Below are positions 7,843 through 15,853 of a stretch of DNA of 48,692 nt, one piece after another. Positions within the stretch are counted from its first letter, which is position 1. Every line of letters starts with the position of its first letter. Source of the DNA: JAVBPB01 sp031549965. Its GTDB lineage: Bacteria > Bacillota > Clostridia > Lachnospirales > Lachnospiraceae. A program made the translations under genes and the position numbers. Under the pieces are notes generated by a model that was given only the letters and a program-made list of their open reading frames with translations, was not told where the DNA came from and ran no database searches. The stretch is taken from the NCBI GenBank assembly GCA_031549965.1, contig JAVBPB010000069.1, positions 1 through 48,692 of the forward strand, written 5' to 3'.

Positions 7843-8550
7843 CTACAATTTATCAAGTAAACAATCTATACTTTTTTCCTCAAGCTCTATACTACAAAGA
7901 CCCCTTTCAGCTATGTCCCACAAGTAGTGTGCATCTGAAGAATGTATAAGTTTATACTTTTGAAGATATGGATACTTATTTAAAGCCGTATCGTTATCTA
8001 TATTTTTTGACAACTCCACTGTTTTAAATTCTAAATCATCTGGTATATAGCCAAGGTTTGATATTATGCTGTATGAAGTTTTATCAACATGGGCAGGTAT
8101 TAAAACTCCTCCCAGTTCTTTTACTTTAGGCATTATATCGTATATACTTAGTTTAGATGAAACTACCAGACATTGTTCTACAAAACCAATTTGTTCGTCT
8201 TCACTGTTAAGTATTCTTTGTTCCCCAAATATGTCCACATTATTTTTAATTGGTGTTAATGTTTGCATTATAATATCTGACATCTTTTTGCACGAATTCA
8301 AGTCACGAAATAGTGCAACAAAATGTACTTCCTCTGAGGTTTCTATTTCCATACCTGGAATAACTAAAAGGTTGGTTTCTTTGGCACATTCAATTATTGC
8401 TTCTAAATTTAGGGAAGAATTATGATCTGTTACGGCAATAATATCAAGCTGCTTAATTAAAGCCATATTTACAATATTATTAGGTGTCATATCATTATCA
8501 CCACATGGAGACAAACAACTGTGCATATGTAAGTCTATGTGATATCTCAT
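7843..8550 (-). CDS. PHP-domain phosphoesterase
   Basis: 235 residues, metal-dependent phosphoesterase of the PHP superfamily. Metal-binding motifs are visible: HIDLHMHSCLSPCGDNDM at the N-terminus, VTDHNS (near residue 42), an IPAHVDK His (near residue 153) and HSSDAHY near the C-terminus. The SPCGD variant occurs in the small PHP proteins that travel with DRTGG and hydrogenase genes. The start overlaps the preceding DRTGG gene by 4 bases (ATGA-type overlap), with AAAGGAA before the ATG, so it is translationally coupled. It is the last gene of the regulatory operon. The substrate cannot be told from sequence. Confidence 0.9.
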   Translation of the reverse strand: MRYHIDLHMHSCLSPCGDNDMTPNNIVNMALIKQLDIIAVTDHNSSLNLEAIIECAKETNLLVIPGMEIETSEEVHFVALFRDLNSCKKMSDIIMQTLTPIKNNVDIFGEQRILNSEDEQIGFVEQCLVVSSKLSIYDIMPKVKELGGVLIPAHVDKTSYSIISNLGYIPDDLEFKTVELSKNIDNDTALNKYPYLQKYKLIHSSDAHYLWDIAERGLCSIELEEKSIDCLLDKL

Positions 8551-8876
8551 AATAATTCCTTTAATTTATAGGCTATTTCAAAGGCTGTTAATCCTGAGGA
8601 TAATATTGGAATGTCATTATCATCTGCCTTTTTTAAGGTGTTTGATTCTACTTCTATGTTTTCTGGTATGACTATACAGGCAATATTAGTTAATGTAGAT
8701 ACTGCAACTATATTGGGGTTTGTTTGAACTGTAACCCATACATCTCCTTCTTTAGCTTGACCCATTACGTAGCTTAATAAGTCACACATATATCCACCTT
8801 TAATTTCATTCTCTAAACCGTCCCCTCCTGCTAAAACGGTCATTTGAAGCTTTTCTGAAAAATCTTTTACATTCAT
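8547..8876 (-). CDS. DRTGG-domain protein (second copy)
   Basis: 109 residues made almost entirely of one DRTGG domain, a small fold found beside CBS domains and in phosphotransacetylase N-termini. Recognisable parts are the leading MNVKDFSEKLQMTVLAGG, the conserved MCDLLSYVMG segment and the end SGLTAFEIAYKLKELL. It is about the same length as the product of 10658-11020 and shows the same plan (VLTGEEYLEKEV / VLAGGDGLENEI), so the two are paralogues. GTGGAG precedes the ATG. A ligand-sensing role in the hydrogenase regulatory set is inferred. Confidence 0.87.
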   Translation of the reverse strand: MNVKDFSEKLQMTVLAGGDGLENEIKGGYMCDLLSYVMGQAKEGDVWVTVQTNPNIVAVSTLTNIACIVIPENIEVESNTLKKADDNDIPILSSGLTAFEIAYKLKELL

Positions 8877-8894
8877 TATTGTATCTCCACTTCC

Positions 8895-10208
8895 TTAATT
8901 ATGGTTGTTTCGTTCGTATGCTGACATGTTTTCTTCAAGAGTCATCATTTCTTTAGCAAGCTCTTTAATTTTCTCTCTGACTCTGTATATGCAGGCAGAT
9001 TCACTTGAAAATCCCCTTACTATGTCTTCTGCAAGAGCTGTACAGCTTGGAGCACCACATGAACCACAGTCTAGTTTTGGAAGATTCTTTTCGATTTCTT
9101 CCATTTTATCCATTTTTTCCATGGCTATTTTCATGTCCTGATCCAGTTTCATTATTGGAGTGTACTCAACTGGTTTAGTCCACATTACTTCATCAAGTTC
9201 AATATTAATATTCTTTTCTATTATAGTATTGTTCTTTACTAAATTTCTCATAAGACGTTTTACTCTGGTTTTTGCAACAAAACCATTTTCAACTGTTAGA
9301 GGACCACCTACACATCCACCAATACAAGCACCTGCTTCAACAAATTTAATTCCTGTTAATTTATCATCTTCTAATTTTTCTAATACGTCTATAACATTAT
9401 CAATTCCGTCAACATCTATATAATCATCATCACCTAAAGCATATGACTCTCCTCCATTGTTTGCCCATCCAACTCCCTTAGGTCCTGCAATGGCAATTTT
9501 TTCAGGAGATACTTTTGATATTACCTGAGCTATTTTTAGATATGCTTCTTTCATTGAAATAACGCCGTCAATATCAGACTTTTCTCTTCCTATTGGGGCT
9601 TTTACTGCTGTTACTTTTGCTGCACATGGTGAAATGAAAAATATACCTATCTCTTCTGGCTTTAATCCCGTCTTTTCCACAGCTTCATTTCTTGCAATTA
9701 ATGCTGCTACTTCCATTGGCGATTCAATTGGTAATAAATGCTCAATAAGGCTTGGAAATCTTACTTTAATCAGCCTAACTACCGCTGGACAGGCTGAAGA
9801 TATTATAGGAGTACTAATCTTTTTTTGATCCATCATCTCTTTTGTTAACTTAGTTACAATTTCTGCTCCTTTTGCAACTTCTAAAACATCATCAAAGCCA
9901 ATTTGCTTAAATGTTGTTAATATTACGTTAATGTCTCTAACCTTTGTAAATTGACCATAAAGACTAGGGGCTGGAAGTGCAATTTTATATTTGTATTCTG
10001 CTAACATACTTAGCGGATCTGTTAATGCCTTTTTGGCAAAATATGGACATACTCTAATACACTCTCCACAATCAATGCAGCGTTCTTTAATTATTTTTGC
10101 TTTTCCATTACGAACACGTATTGCCTCAGTTGGACACCTTTTTATGCAATTAATACATCCCATGCATTTATCACTATCAAGGGTTACTGAATGGAGATAA
10201 TTTTGCAT
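8895..10208 (-). CDS. HydS-like putative sensory [FeFe] hydrogenase
   Basis: About 437 residues. Two N-terminal [4Fe-4S] motifs (CMGCINCIKRCP, CIDCGECIRVCP) precede an [FeFe] hydrogenase large-subunit domain and a C-terminal Fe-S motif, DCGSCGAPSCTALAEDIV. The H-cluster Cys are kept, but the loops differ from catalytic enzymes: SSACPAV for TSCCPGW (proton-relay Cys replaced by Ala), SPCAAKVTA for MPCxxKKxE, and ACIGGCVGGPL for ACPGGCxxGGGQP. The same Cys-to-Ala change is reported for the slow HydS of Thermotoga maritima, proposed to sense H2 or redox state. No PAS domain is present, unlike some HydS. The ATG at 10208 has AGGTGG 9 bases upstream; an in-frame GTG (10217) is less likely. An anti-sigma-like ATPase gene lies just upstream. 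Confidence 0.88.
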   Translation of the reverse strand: MQNYLHSVTLDSDKCMGCINCIKRCPTEAIRVRNGKAKIIKERCIDCGECIRVCPYFAKKALTDPLSMLAEYKYKIALPAPSLYGQFTKVRDINVILTTFKQIGFDDVLEVAKGAEIVTKLTKEMMDQKKISTPIISSACPAVVRLIKVRFPSLIEHLLPIESPMEVAALIARNEAVEKTGLKPEEIGIFFISPCAAKVTAVKAPIGREKSDIDGVISMKEAYLKIAQVISKVSPEKIAIAGPKGVGWANNGGESYALGDDDYIDVDGIDNVIDVLEKLEDDKLTGIKFVEAGACIGGCVGGPLTVENGFVAKTRVKRLMRNLVKNNTIIEKNINIELDEVMWTKPVEYTPIMKLDQDMKIAMEKMDKMEEIEKNLPKLDCGSCGAPSCTALAEDIVRGFSSESACIYRVREKIKELAKEMMTLEENMSAYERNNHN

Positions 10209-10236
10209 ACTAATCACCCACCTTTTTAATCTCTGG

Positions 10237-10665
10237 TTATTTGTTTGTTCTTATTGTCATTTCTACTGTAGTTCCAACACCTAACTCTGTTGAAATTTTC
10301 ATGTCATCTGTGTAGCTTTGAATATTTGGAAGCCCCATACCTGCTCCAAATCCCAATTCTCTAACTGTGTCAGTTGCTGTGGAATACCCTTTTTGCATTG
10401 CTTTTGCAATGTCTGGTATACCAGGCCCTCTATCAGCAAGTACTACTTTAACTTCTTCCGGTGTTATGTCAATATCTGCTGTTCCGCCGTTTGCATGAAT
10501 TACCATGTTGATTTCTCCTTCATACATAGCAATTGCTACTCTTCGTATTACCTCCGGATCAGCTCCTAATTTTTTCAGCATTTTTTTTACATTTCCCGAT
10601 GCTTCTCCTGCACCAATGAAATTTTCCCCATCTATTTCATAATGCAGCTTTATGGTATTATTCAT
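10237..10665 (-). CDS. Anti-sigma-factor-like ATPase (RsbW/SpoIIAB type)
   Basis: 142 residues, a stand-alone GHKL ATP-binding domain: N box YEGEINMVIHANGG, G1 DRGPGIPD, and G2 GFGAGMGLPNI. This is the size and motif set of RsbW/SpoIIAB serine kinases. I see no partner anti-anti-sigma (STAS) gene or sigma factor gene in the window, so the usual partner-switching role is uncertain. The ATG at 10665 overlaps the end of the upstream DRTGG gene by 8 bases, with a purine-rich AAGGGGG upstream; a longer TTG start at 10689 is less likely. The pairing with DRTGG and HydS-like genes suggests transmission of a redox signal. Confidence 0.87.
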   Translation of the reverse strand: MNNTIKLHYEIDGENFIGAGEASGNVKKMLKKLGADPEVIRRVAIAMYEGEINMVIHANGGTADIDITPEEVKVVLADRGPGIPDIAKAMQKGYSTATDTVRELGFGAGMGLPNIQSYTDDMKISTELGVGTTVEMTIRTNK

Positions 10666-11020
10666 CGATTTTTCTAACCCCCTTGCCAACTAATCCAGCA
10701 CCATATAATTTCCCACATGCTATGTACATTGGCTCTTCTGTGGTCATAATCAACATGTCCAAACTATTTGCCAAATCTAATATATTTTTTTCTGGCTGTT
10801 TTCCTCTTACAAATACAATTGCGTGTATGTCCATCATTTCTGCTGTTCTTACAACTTGAGGATTGACAAGACCTGTTAATAAAACACCCTCAACCTTCAC
10901 AAATGCTAATACATCACTCATTAGGTCACTTCCGCATGCTGTGTGTACTTCTTTTTCTAAATATTCTTCACCTGTAAGAACCTTTGCATCTAAAATATTC
11001 CTTACTTCTGATAATTTCAA
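10658..11020 (-). CDS. DRTGG-domain protein (first copy)
   Basis: 120 residues consisting of a DRTGG domain: MKLSEVRNILDAKVLTGEEY, then CGSDLMSDVLAF and GLVNPQVVRTAEMMDIHAIV. It starts with TTG at 11020, supported by AAGGAGG 8 bases upstream and by the lack of a nearby ATG. It is the first gene of the regulatory operon and sits 48 bp from a good promoter. It is paralogous to the product of 8547-8876. Ligand unknown; adenine nucleotides are bound by related DRTGG/CBS proteins. Confidence 0.87.
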   Translation of the reverse strand: MKLSEVRNILDAKVLTGEEYLEKEVHTACGSDLMSDVLAFVKVEGVLLTGLVNPQVVRTAEMMDIHAIVFVRGKQPEKNILDLANSLDMLIMTTEEPMYIACGKLYGAGLVGKGVRKIDE

Positions 11021-11067
11021 TAGATATACCTCCTTATGGTTAATTTTTAAATCTAATTATGTATTTA

Positions 11068-11096
11068 AATATATCATATTTTTCTTTGCTTTTCAA
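11068..11096 (-). promoter_or_regulatory. Promoter of the hydrogenase regulatory operon
   Basis: TTGAAA, 17 bases, TATATT on the minus strand. The start would be near 11061, about 40 bases before the TTG start codon of the first DRTGG gene. Confidence 0.7.
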
Positions 11097-11115
11097 CATA
11101 AGCTTTATGGTAATA

Positions 11116-11215
11116 TGACAAACGCTTTGCCAATTTAGTCCCCCCTACTTCATGGGGATGTGGCTTATTATGCCTTCAAAAGGCTGACGCACCTAACATC
11201 CCAATGATCCTATTG
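11116..11215 (+). repeat. Dispersed structured repeat, copy 2 (diverged)
   Basis: Shares with copies 1 and 3 the ordered blocks ACGCTTTGCC-ATTTAG, a CCCC run, GATGT, GGCT with nearby AAAA, and CCTAACATCCCAATGA-CCTAT. The CCCC run can pair with a nearby GGGG (CCCCCTACTTCATGGGG), a local hairpin not obvious in the other copies. It lies between the regulatory operon promoter and the holin gene. Confidence 0.6.
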
Positions 11216-11218
11216 ACA

Positions 11219-11252
11219 AACATATTATGGAATAATTCTTCCATAATATGTT
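11219..11252. terminator. Long hairpin downstream of the holin gene
   Basis: A perfect 14-bp stem (core CATATTATGGAA) with a 6-base loop. It lies 40 bp past the holin stop on the minus strand. The T run is short, so termination is probable but not certain; it also borders repeat copy 2. Confidence 0.55.
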
Positions 11253-11292
11253 ATAATCTCATTCCATGGTGCTAACTATATTTTCTATATTT

Positions 11293-11562
11293 CTAATTCT
11301 TTTTGTTTGGATTGTCTAAAAATGCTTTAAATATCTGGTGTAGTCCTGTACTGGCAAGGCCGCTTACCATTCCGCCTAATAAGATATCCATGTTTACAGA
11401 TTTATTTATTATAATGTTTGTAATTGTTCCAAGTACTAGCATTATTAATGGAATATATTTATTTGGAATTTTTTCAAAACTTGTTTTAATTACATAACCT
11501 ACACAAAGACATACCGCCACTACACCTAATACTAAATAATTAGTTAAAAAACTTATATCCAT
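11293..11562 (-). CDS. Phage-type holin (Hol44 / holin superfamily V), solitary
   Basis: 89 residues. Begins MDISFLTNYLVLGVVAVC and contains VGYVIKTSFEKIPNKYIPLI and GGMVSGLASTGLHQIFKAF, the hallmark pattern of the phage holin Hol44 family; about three membrane segments are predicted. The ATG at 11562 has AAGGAGG 8 bases upstream; an upstream in-frame extension to 11595 runs through that ribosome site and is not used. No endolysin, tail or other phage gene is adjacent, so this is a prophage relic or a domesticated holin, as in TcdE-type export or programmed lysis. Its function here is not known. Confidence 0.88.
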   Translation of the reverse strand: MDISFLTNYLVLGVVAVCLCVGYVIKTSFEKIPNKYIPLIMLVLGTITNIIINKSVNMDILLGGMVSGLASTGLHQIFKAFLDNPNKKN

Positions 11563-11632
11563 AAGGCATTCCTCCTTCATAATCATTCTATGCAAAATTT
11601 TAATGTTGGTTTGTAATTATAGGTGGTAAAGA

Positions 11633-11662
11633 TTGCATATAAGTATGTATATGTGTTATAAT
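11633..11662 (+). promoter_or_regulatory. Promoter of the alpha/beta hydrolase gene
   Basis: TTGCAT, 18 bases, TATAAT, about 35 bp before the ATG at 11696. Confidence 0.6.
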
Positions 11663-11695
11663 AATGTAATAGGACTGCCAAGGAGGTATATTTAA

Positions 11696-12640
11696 ATGAT
11701 AAAAAAAGAGGAACATTATTTCGACTCGAAGGATAATATGACAAAAATCCATTATATATGTTGGTGTCCGGATAGTAAGCCTATTTTAATATTACAGATT
11801 GTTCATGGTATGATTGATTTTATTGATAGATATGATGATTTTGCCAATTATCTTGCTGATAATGGAATTATGGTAATCGGTCATGATCATCTTGGACATG
11901 GTTCTTCAATTAAAAGTGAAAATGATTTTGGATTTTTTGCTGATAAAAATGGAGTTGATATTCTTCTTAAGGATATGCACACACTTTCCTCTATTTACAA
12001 GAAAAAGTATCCAAATGTTCCTATTGTTATGTTAGGTCATAGTATGGGTTCTCTTTTGACGAGACTTTATTTGACTAAATATGGTCATGAAGTTAACTCT
12101 GCTATTATTCTAGGAACAACTTATCAGTCTAAGTCAATTACAAGTTTAGCAAAAATAGCTGTAAACATTTTATCACTATTTATGGGTAAAAGATATCGCA
12201 GTACTCTTGTTAATAACATGGCATTTGGTAGAAATAATAAGTCTTTTGAACCAGCCCGAACCCCTTTTGACTGGTTGACAAGGGATGAAGTTATTGTGGA
12301 CAAATACATAGCCGAACCAAGAAATAACTTTATTTTTACTTTAAGTGCATACAAAGATCTTTTTACATTGCTTGGTAGACTGTCTGATGACAGAATTCTT
12401 AGCTTAATGCCAAAATATCTTCCTGTACTATTTATAGCAGGAGAAAGGGATCCTGTTGGAGGTTTTGGAAAAAGCGTGAATATTATATATAAAAAATTTC
12501 TTTTAGCAGGTATGTCCAAGGTGGATATCAAATTATATGGGGATGATAGACATGAAATCTTAAATGAACTTGATAGAAGTGAAATTTATGAATACTTATA
12601 TAATTGGATAGTCAAATCAATAAAAAATAGCAGGCTATAA
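11696..12640 (+). CDS. Alpha/beta hydrolase, monoacylglycerol lipase / lysophospholipase-like
   Basis: 314 residues, cytoplasmic, no signal peptide. Serine-hydrolase fold of the Hydrolase_4 family: HGMIDFIDRYDDFANYL near the N-terminus, GHDHLGHGSS, nucleophile elbow GHSMGS, acid in AGERDPVGG, and a C-terminal catalytic His in DDRHEILNE. This set is typical of bacterial monoacylglycerol lipase or lysophospholipase homologues. AGGAGG lies 10 bases before the ATG. Monocistronic: own promoter, and a terminator hairpin 8 bp after the stop. The exact ester substrate cannot be inferred. Confidence 0.9.
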   Translation: MIKKEEHYFDSKDNMTKIHYICWCPDSKPILILQIVHGMIDFIDRYDDFANYLADNGIMVIGHDHLGHGSSIKSENDFGFFADKNGVDILLKDMHTLSSIYKKKYPNVPIVMLGHSMGSLLTRLYLTKYGHEVNSAIILGTTYQSKSITSLAKIAVNILSLFMGKRYRSTLVNNMAFGRNNKSFEPARTPFDWLTRDEVIVDKYIAEPRNNFIFTLSAYKDLFTLLGRLSDDRILSLMPKYLPVLFIAGERDPVGGFGKSVNIIYKKFLLAGMSKVDIKLYGDDRHEILNELDRSEIYEYLYNWIVKSIKNSRL

Positions 12641-12648
12641 AAGATGTC

Positions 12649-12690
12649 ACTGAAAAAGTCCTTTTACCATGTTGAAAGGACTTTTTCAGT
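12649..12690. terminator. Bidirectional hairpin terminator, hydrolase / MFS genes
   Basis: A 16-bp perfect stem, ACTGAAAAAGTCCTTT with AAAGGACTTTTTCAGT, and a 10-base loop. It serves the convergent hydrolase and MFS genes. A fragment of similar sequence (TTGAAAAAGTCCTTTCAATG) recurs near 26108. Confidence 0.75.
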
Positions 12691-12730
12691 AACTTCTAAG
12701 AATTGCCTGCTTTTATACTATTGTCGTATT

Positions 12731-13930
12731 TTATGCTGTTTTCATCATAAAGTTTGGTTTAAATATACTCTTAACAAGTACGTAATTAGCCAATAAAGAA
12801 GCACTTAGAATAGGTAAAATTACCTTCACAGTAACCATTTCTTCTAAATAAGAACATGCAAAAATATATAACAATATTCCGGAAATTCTTCCTACATTAA
12901 TGAATATTTCTTTCATTATTATAAGATCCGCAAGGCTCTTGCCATTATCAGTATTATTTCCAAGTACCTCATACGTAATTACATTATGTGGTATACCCCA
13001 AAGATTTGTAAATAATGCCAATAAAACTCCATTAATTAATATACCCCAAAAATTATTTAAAGAAATTAATATAAGTGTTGATACAAAGCACATTATTGAA
13101 CCTATAAAAATAAGATTTAAACGATTATTCTTACTTACAACAGATCCAACAAAAAAAGCACAAAATATAGAAAGAACTGATGTTAATGTGGTAAACTGAC
13201 CTACCATTAATTCATCCTTTAAAATCATACAAACTAAAATTACAGTAACATAATTCAAAGCCCCTTCTCTAAATCCTGTAAAAAAATATCCTGAAGATAT
13301 TTTATACAAATCCTTATCTGCCTCCCTAAAAACCTTAACCAGATTATACTCTCCTTGTATAACCACCTTATTTAATAGCAGTGTACCAATACAAGTTATT
13401 GCAAACAATAATAAACTAATTGTAAATATTACATAATAGCCATCAAAGTTATCCATCCTGCTTATAATAAAACCTGCCATTGCCGGAGCAATTGTAAGCA
13501 TTATAGAAGTTGTTCCTGTCACCTTCCCCAAATAATTACTTCTATTTTCCACATTAGTATAATAATAAATGTAACTATTATAAGCCACAAAGTAGAACCC
13601 ATTACCGCACCCACAAAAAAATGCTGCCAAATACAAATAATTAGTAACATTTTCTTTAGATACAATAACCACCAAGTAAAAAACAATAAAACACAATATA
13701 CCCAGTATTGAACAAAACGGTAAACTCTTTTTCCTAAATAAAAATCCTGCCAGCATAAACGTTATCATAACCATTGCATATACAATAATATTATAGGTTC
13801 CAATAACTTTAAAATCCGATGTTAATTTCCAAATAAATACATTAACAAAAGTAGATGAAAGTGCTGTAGACAAAATAAATAATGTATGCGTAAATAAAAT
13901 CAATCTTGCATCCTTGGACAATTTCTTCAT
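12731..13930 (-). CDS. MFS family transporter
   Basis: 399 residues with about 12 hydrophobic segments, divided by a short basic/acidic central loop (about residues 190-215, LLNKVVIQGEYNLVKVFREADKDL). The layout (THTLFILSTALSSTFVNVFIW at the start, GKVTGTTSIMLTIAPAMAGF in the middle) is that of the major facilitator superfamily group found in Firmicutes near YfkF/YqgE-like proteins. TGGAGG lies 8 bases before the ATG. It stands alone between two convergent or divergent genes, so the substrate cannot be guessed from context. Confidence 0.85.
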   Translation of the reverse strand: MKKLSKDARLILFTHTLFILSTALSSTFVNVFIWKLTSDFKVIGTYNIIVYAMVMITFMLAGFLFRKKSLPFCSILGILCFIVFYLVVIVSKENVTNYLYLAAFFCGCGNGFYFVAYNSYIYYYTNVENRSNYLGKVTGTTSIMLTIAPAMAGFIISRMDNFDGYYVIFTISLLLFAITCIGTLLLNKVVIQGEYNLVKVFREADKDLYKISSGYFFTGFREGALNYVTVILVCMILKDELMVGQFTTLTSVLSIFCAFFVGSVVSKNNRLNLIFIGSIMCFVSTLILISLNNFWGILINGVLLALFTNLWGIPHNVITYEVLGNNTDNGKSLADLIIMKEIFINVGRISGILLYIFACSYLEEMVTVKVILPILSASLLANYVLVKSIFKPNFMMKTA

Positions 13931-14088
13931 AGGTTAACCTCCACATGTAATCGGTTTCAAAACAAACCATCTCTTAATGTATATACTACTCTCCTTATAA
14001 TTAATTGTAAATATCCTATTTGTTTTTTTCCCTTTTGCACTAAATAAAACAATTCACGACTTTAAATTTAGCAATTTTTATTCCCGTC

Positions 14089-14196
14089 TTTAAGCTCATT
14101 TATGCCATGGAAAGAAGATTCAAAATATTGTCAGGCTCTCCTGACAATATTTCATTTTGATATACCCTTGGAATGTTTGGCATAACAGAGCTTAAA
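14089..14196. repeat. Nested palindromic element, distant relative of the dispersed repeat
   Basis: Three nested stems: TTTAAGCTC/GAGCTTAAA (outer, 14089-14097 and 14188-14196), TATGCCA/TGGCATA (14101-14107 and 14178-14184), and a perfect 13-bp inner stem with CTCT loop (14123-14135 and 14140-14152). The right side contains TTGGAATGTTTGGCA, the same block as in copies 1 and 3. There is no coding potential. The rest of 13931-14272 shows no gene. Confidence 0.6.
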
Positions 14197-14272
14197 ATAT
14201 AATATTTATTTGAATGTTCATCTAAAAAATTGCACTTCATCTTAAAATAAATCATATTTTATTTGAAATTTT

Positions 14273-14301
14273 TTGCATATTATAGTAATATAATATATAA
14301 T
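14273..14301 (+). promoter_or_regulatory. Promoter of the binding-protein / GGDEF-EAL operon
   Basis: TTGCAT, 17 bases, TATAAT; the start codon follows about 24 bp later. Confidence 0.65.
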
Positions 14302-14324
14302 GTTGTAAAATGGAGGATTAAAAA

Positions 14325-15773
14325 TTGAAAAAAACAATAGCTTTATTTACTCTTGTTATTTTGCTATTTAATTTAAGTGCTTGTTCAAGATTACCAAAAC
14401 TAGATGCTTCAAATCCCATTACAGTTTCCATCTGGAATTATTATGTAGGTGAGCAAAAAAAAGCCTTTGATGACTTAGTACACGAATTTAACGATTTTTA
14501 TGGTAGGGATAAAGGAATAATAGTAGAATCATATTCCAAAGCAGATATTGATACATTAGTTGAAGAGATAAATGCTTCTTTTAACAATGAACCTGGTTCA
14601 GAGCCTATTCCTGATAGTTTTTTTACATATTCAGACAGTGCGTATTCATTAGCTGAAAAGGGTCTTTTAGCTGATTTTGACAGTTATTTACCTAATGATT
14701 TTTTTAAAACCTATGTAGATGGATTTATTGAAGAAGGTCGTTTCCTCAATGACAAAAAAGAATATATACTTCCTATAGTTAAATCCACCGAAATAATTAT
14801 GGCAAATCAAACTGAATTAGACAAATTTTATGCTGATAATAGTTCTTATTCAGTAGAAGTTCTAAAAACTTGGGAAGGTATTATTAGAACTTCTGAAGCT
14901 TACTATAATTGGACTGATTCTCATACAGACACCAAAAATGATGGAAAATCTTTTTTTGGAATTGATAGCATAGCTAATTTTATTATATCAACCTCAAAAC
15001 AATTAGGAATAGATGTTATGTACAATGATAACGGGGTTGGTAAAATTAATTTGGATTCTAAAGTATTAAGAAAGCTTTGGGATACATATTATATTAATAC
15101 TGTAAAGGGTTATTTTGGAGCATATGGACGATTTCGCTCTGATGACGCAAAAACCGGAGATTTAGTTGCATATTTAGGTTCAACCACCAGCGGTGCTTAT
15201 TTTCCAAAAGTAGTTACACTAAGTGATGGTTTAGAACAAGAGATCGAATGTTCGGTCTTTAAAATGCCTTATTTTGAAGATGGGGAAGAAAAAGTTGCTA
15301 TTCAGCAAGGTGCAGGAATTGCTTTGTCAAAATCAACTCCAAAAAGAGAATATGCCATGTCAATCTTTTTAAAGTGGCTTACCGAAGCTGAAAGAAACAC
15401 TAAATTTTCACTTAATGCCTCTTATGTTCCTGTAACAAAAGAAGCTATTTCAAACATTGCTGAAAGCGATGAGGTATTTAAAAAATATGAAATATCACCT
15501 ATTGTCACAAAAGTATTAACAACAGCTGCAAATCAAATTAATTCCGGATACAAAATGTACTTAACAAAGCCGTTTAATACCTCATATCAGATACGTATTG
15601 CATTAGAAACAGCACTTGATAATTTTACAACGTCTGCACGTACTGAGTTTTTATATGATCTGGAGCTTGGCTTAAATTATGAAGAGGCCATTAATAAATA
15701 TATTTCAGAAGAAAAGTTTATAGAGTTTTCTGAAAATATGCAAAAATCAATAGTATCATTTATTAGTAAATAA
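14325..15773 (+). CDS. Extracellular solute-binding lipoprotein (family 1)
   Basis: 482 residues. Signal peptide with lipobox LSAC (Cys20), so anchored to the outer face of the membrane. The mature part (ITVSIWNYYVGEQKKAFDDL near its start, a YILPIVKSTEIIMANQTEL segment) resembles family 1 ABC solute-binding proteins for sugars or oligosaccharides. No permease or ATPase genes are adjacent; instead a membrane GGDEF-EAL gene follows after 80 bp, so it probably hands ligand information to that sensor and does not feed a transporter. It starts with TTG, supported by GGAGG 8 bases upstream. Ligand unknown. Confidence 0.87.
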   Translation: MKKTIALFTLVILLFNLSACSRLPKLDASNPITVSIWNYYVGEQKKAFDDLVHEFNDFYGRDKGIIVESYSKADIDTLVEEINASFNNEPGSEPIPDSFFTYSDSAYSLAEKGLLADFDSYLPNDFFKTYVDGFIEEGRFLNDKKEYILPIVKSTEIIMANQTELDKFYADNSSYSVEVLKTWEGIIRTSEAYYNWTDSHTDTKNDGKSFFGIDSIANFIISTSKQLGIDVMYNDNGVGKINLDSKVLRKLWDTYYINTVKGYFGAYGRFRSDDAKTGDLVAYLGSTTSGAYFPKVVTLSDGLEQEIECSVFKMPYFEDGEEKVAIQQGAGIALSKSTPKREYAMSIFLKWLTEAERNTKFSLNASYVPVTKEAISNIAESDEVFKKYEISPIVTKVLTTAANQINSGYKMYLTKPFNTSYQIRIALETALDNFTTSARTEFLYDLELGLNYEEAINKYISEEKFIEFSENMQKSIVSFISK

Positions 15774-15853
15774 TATGATATTCCTGATATATTTTATTAT
15801 CATATAATGTAATGTAAGATAATAAAGCAATTATTAGTAGGAGAATGATCTTA

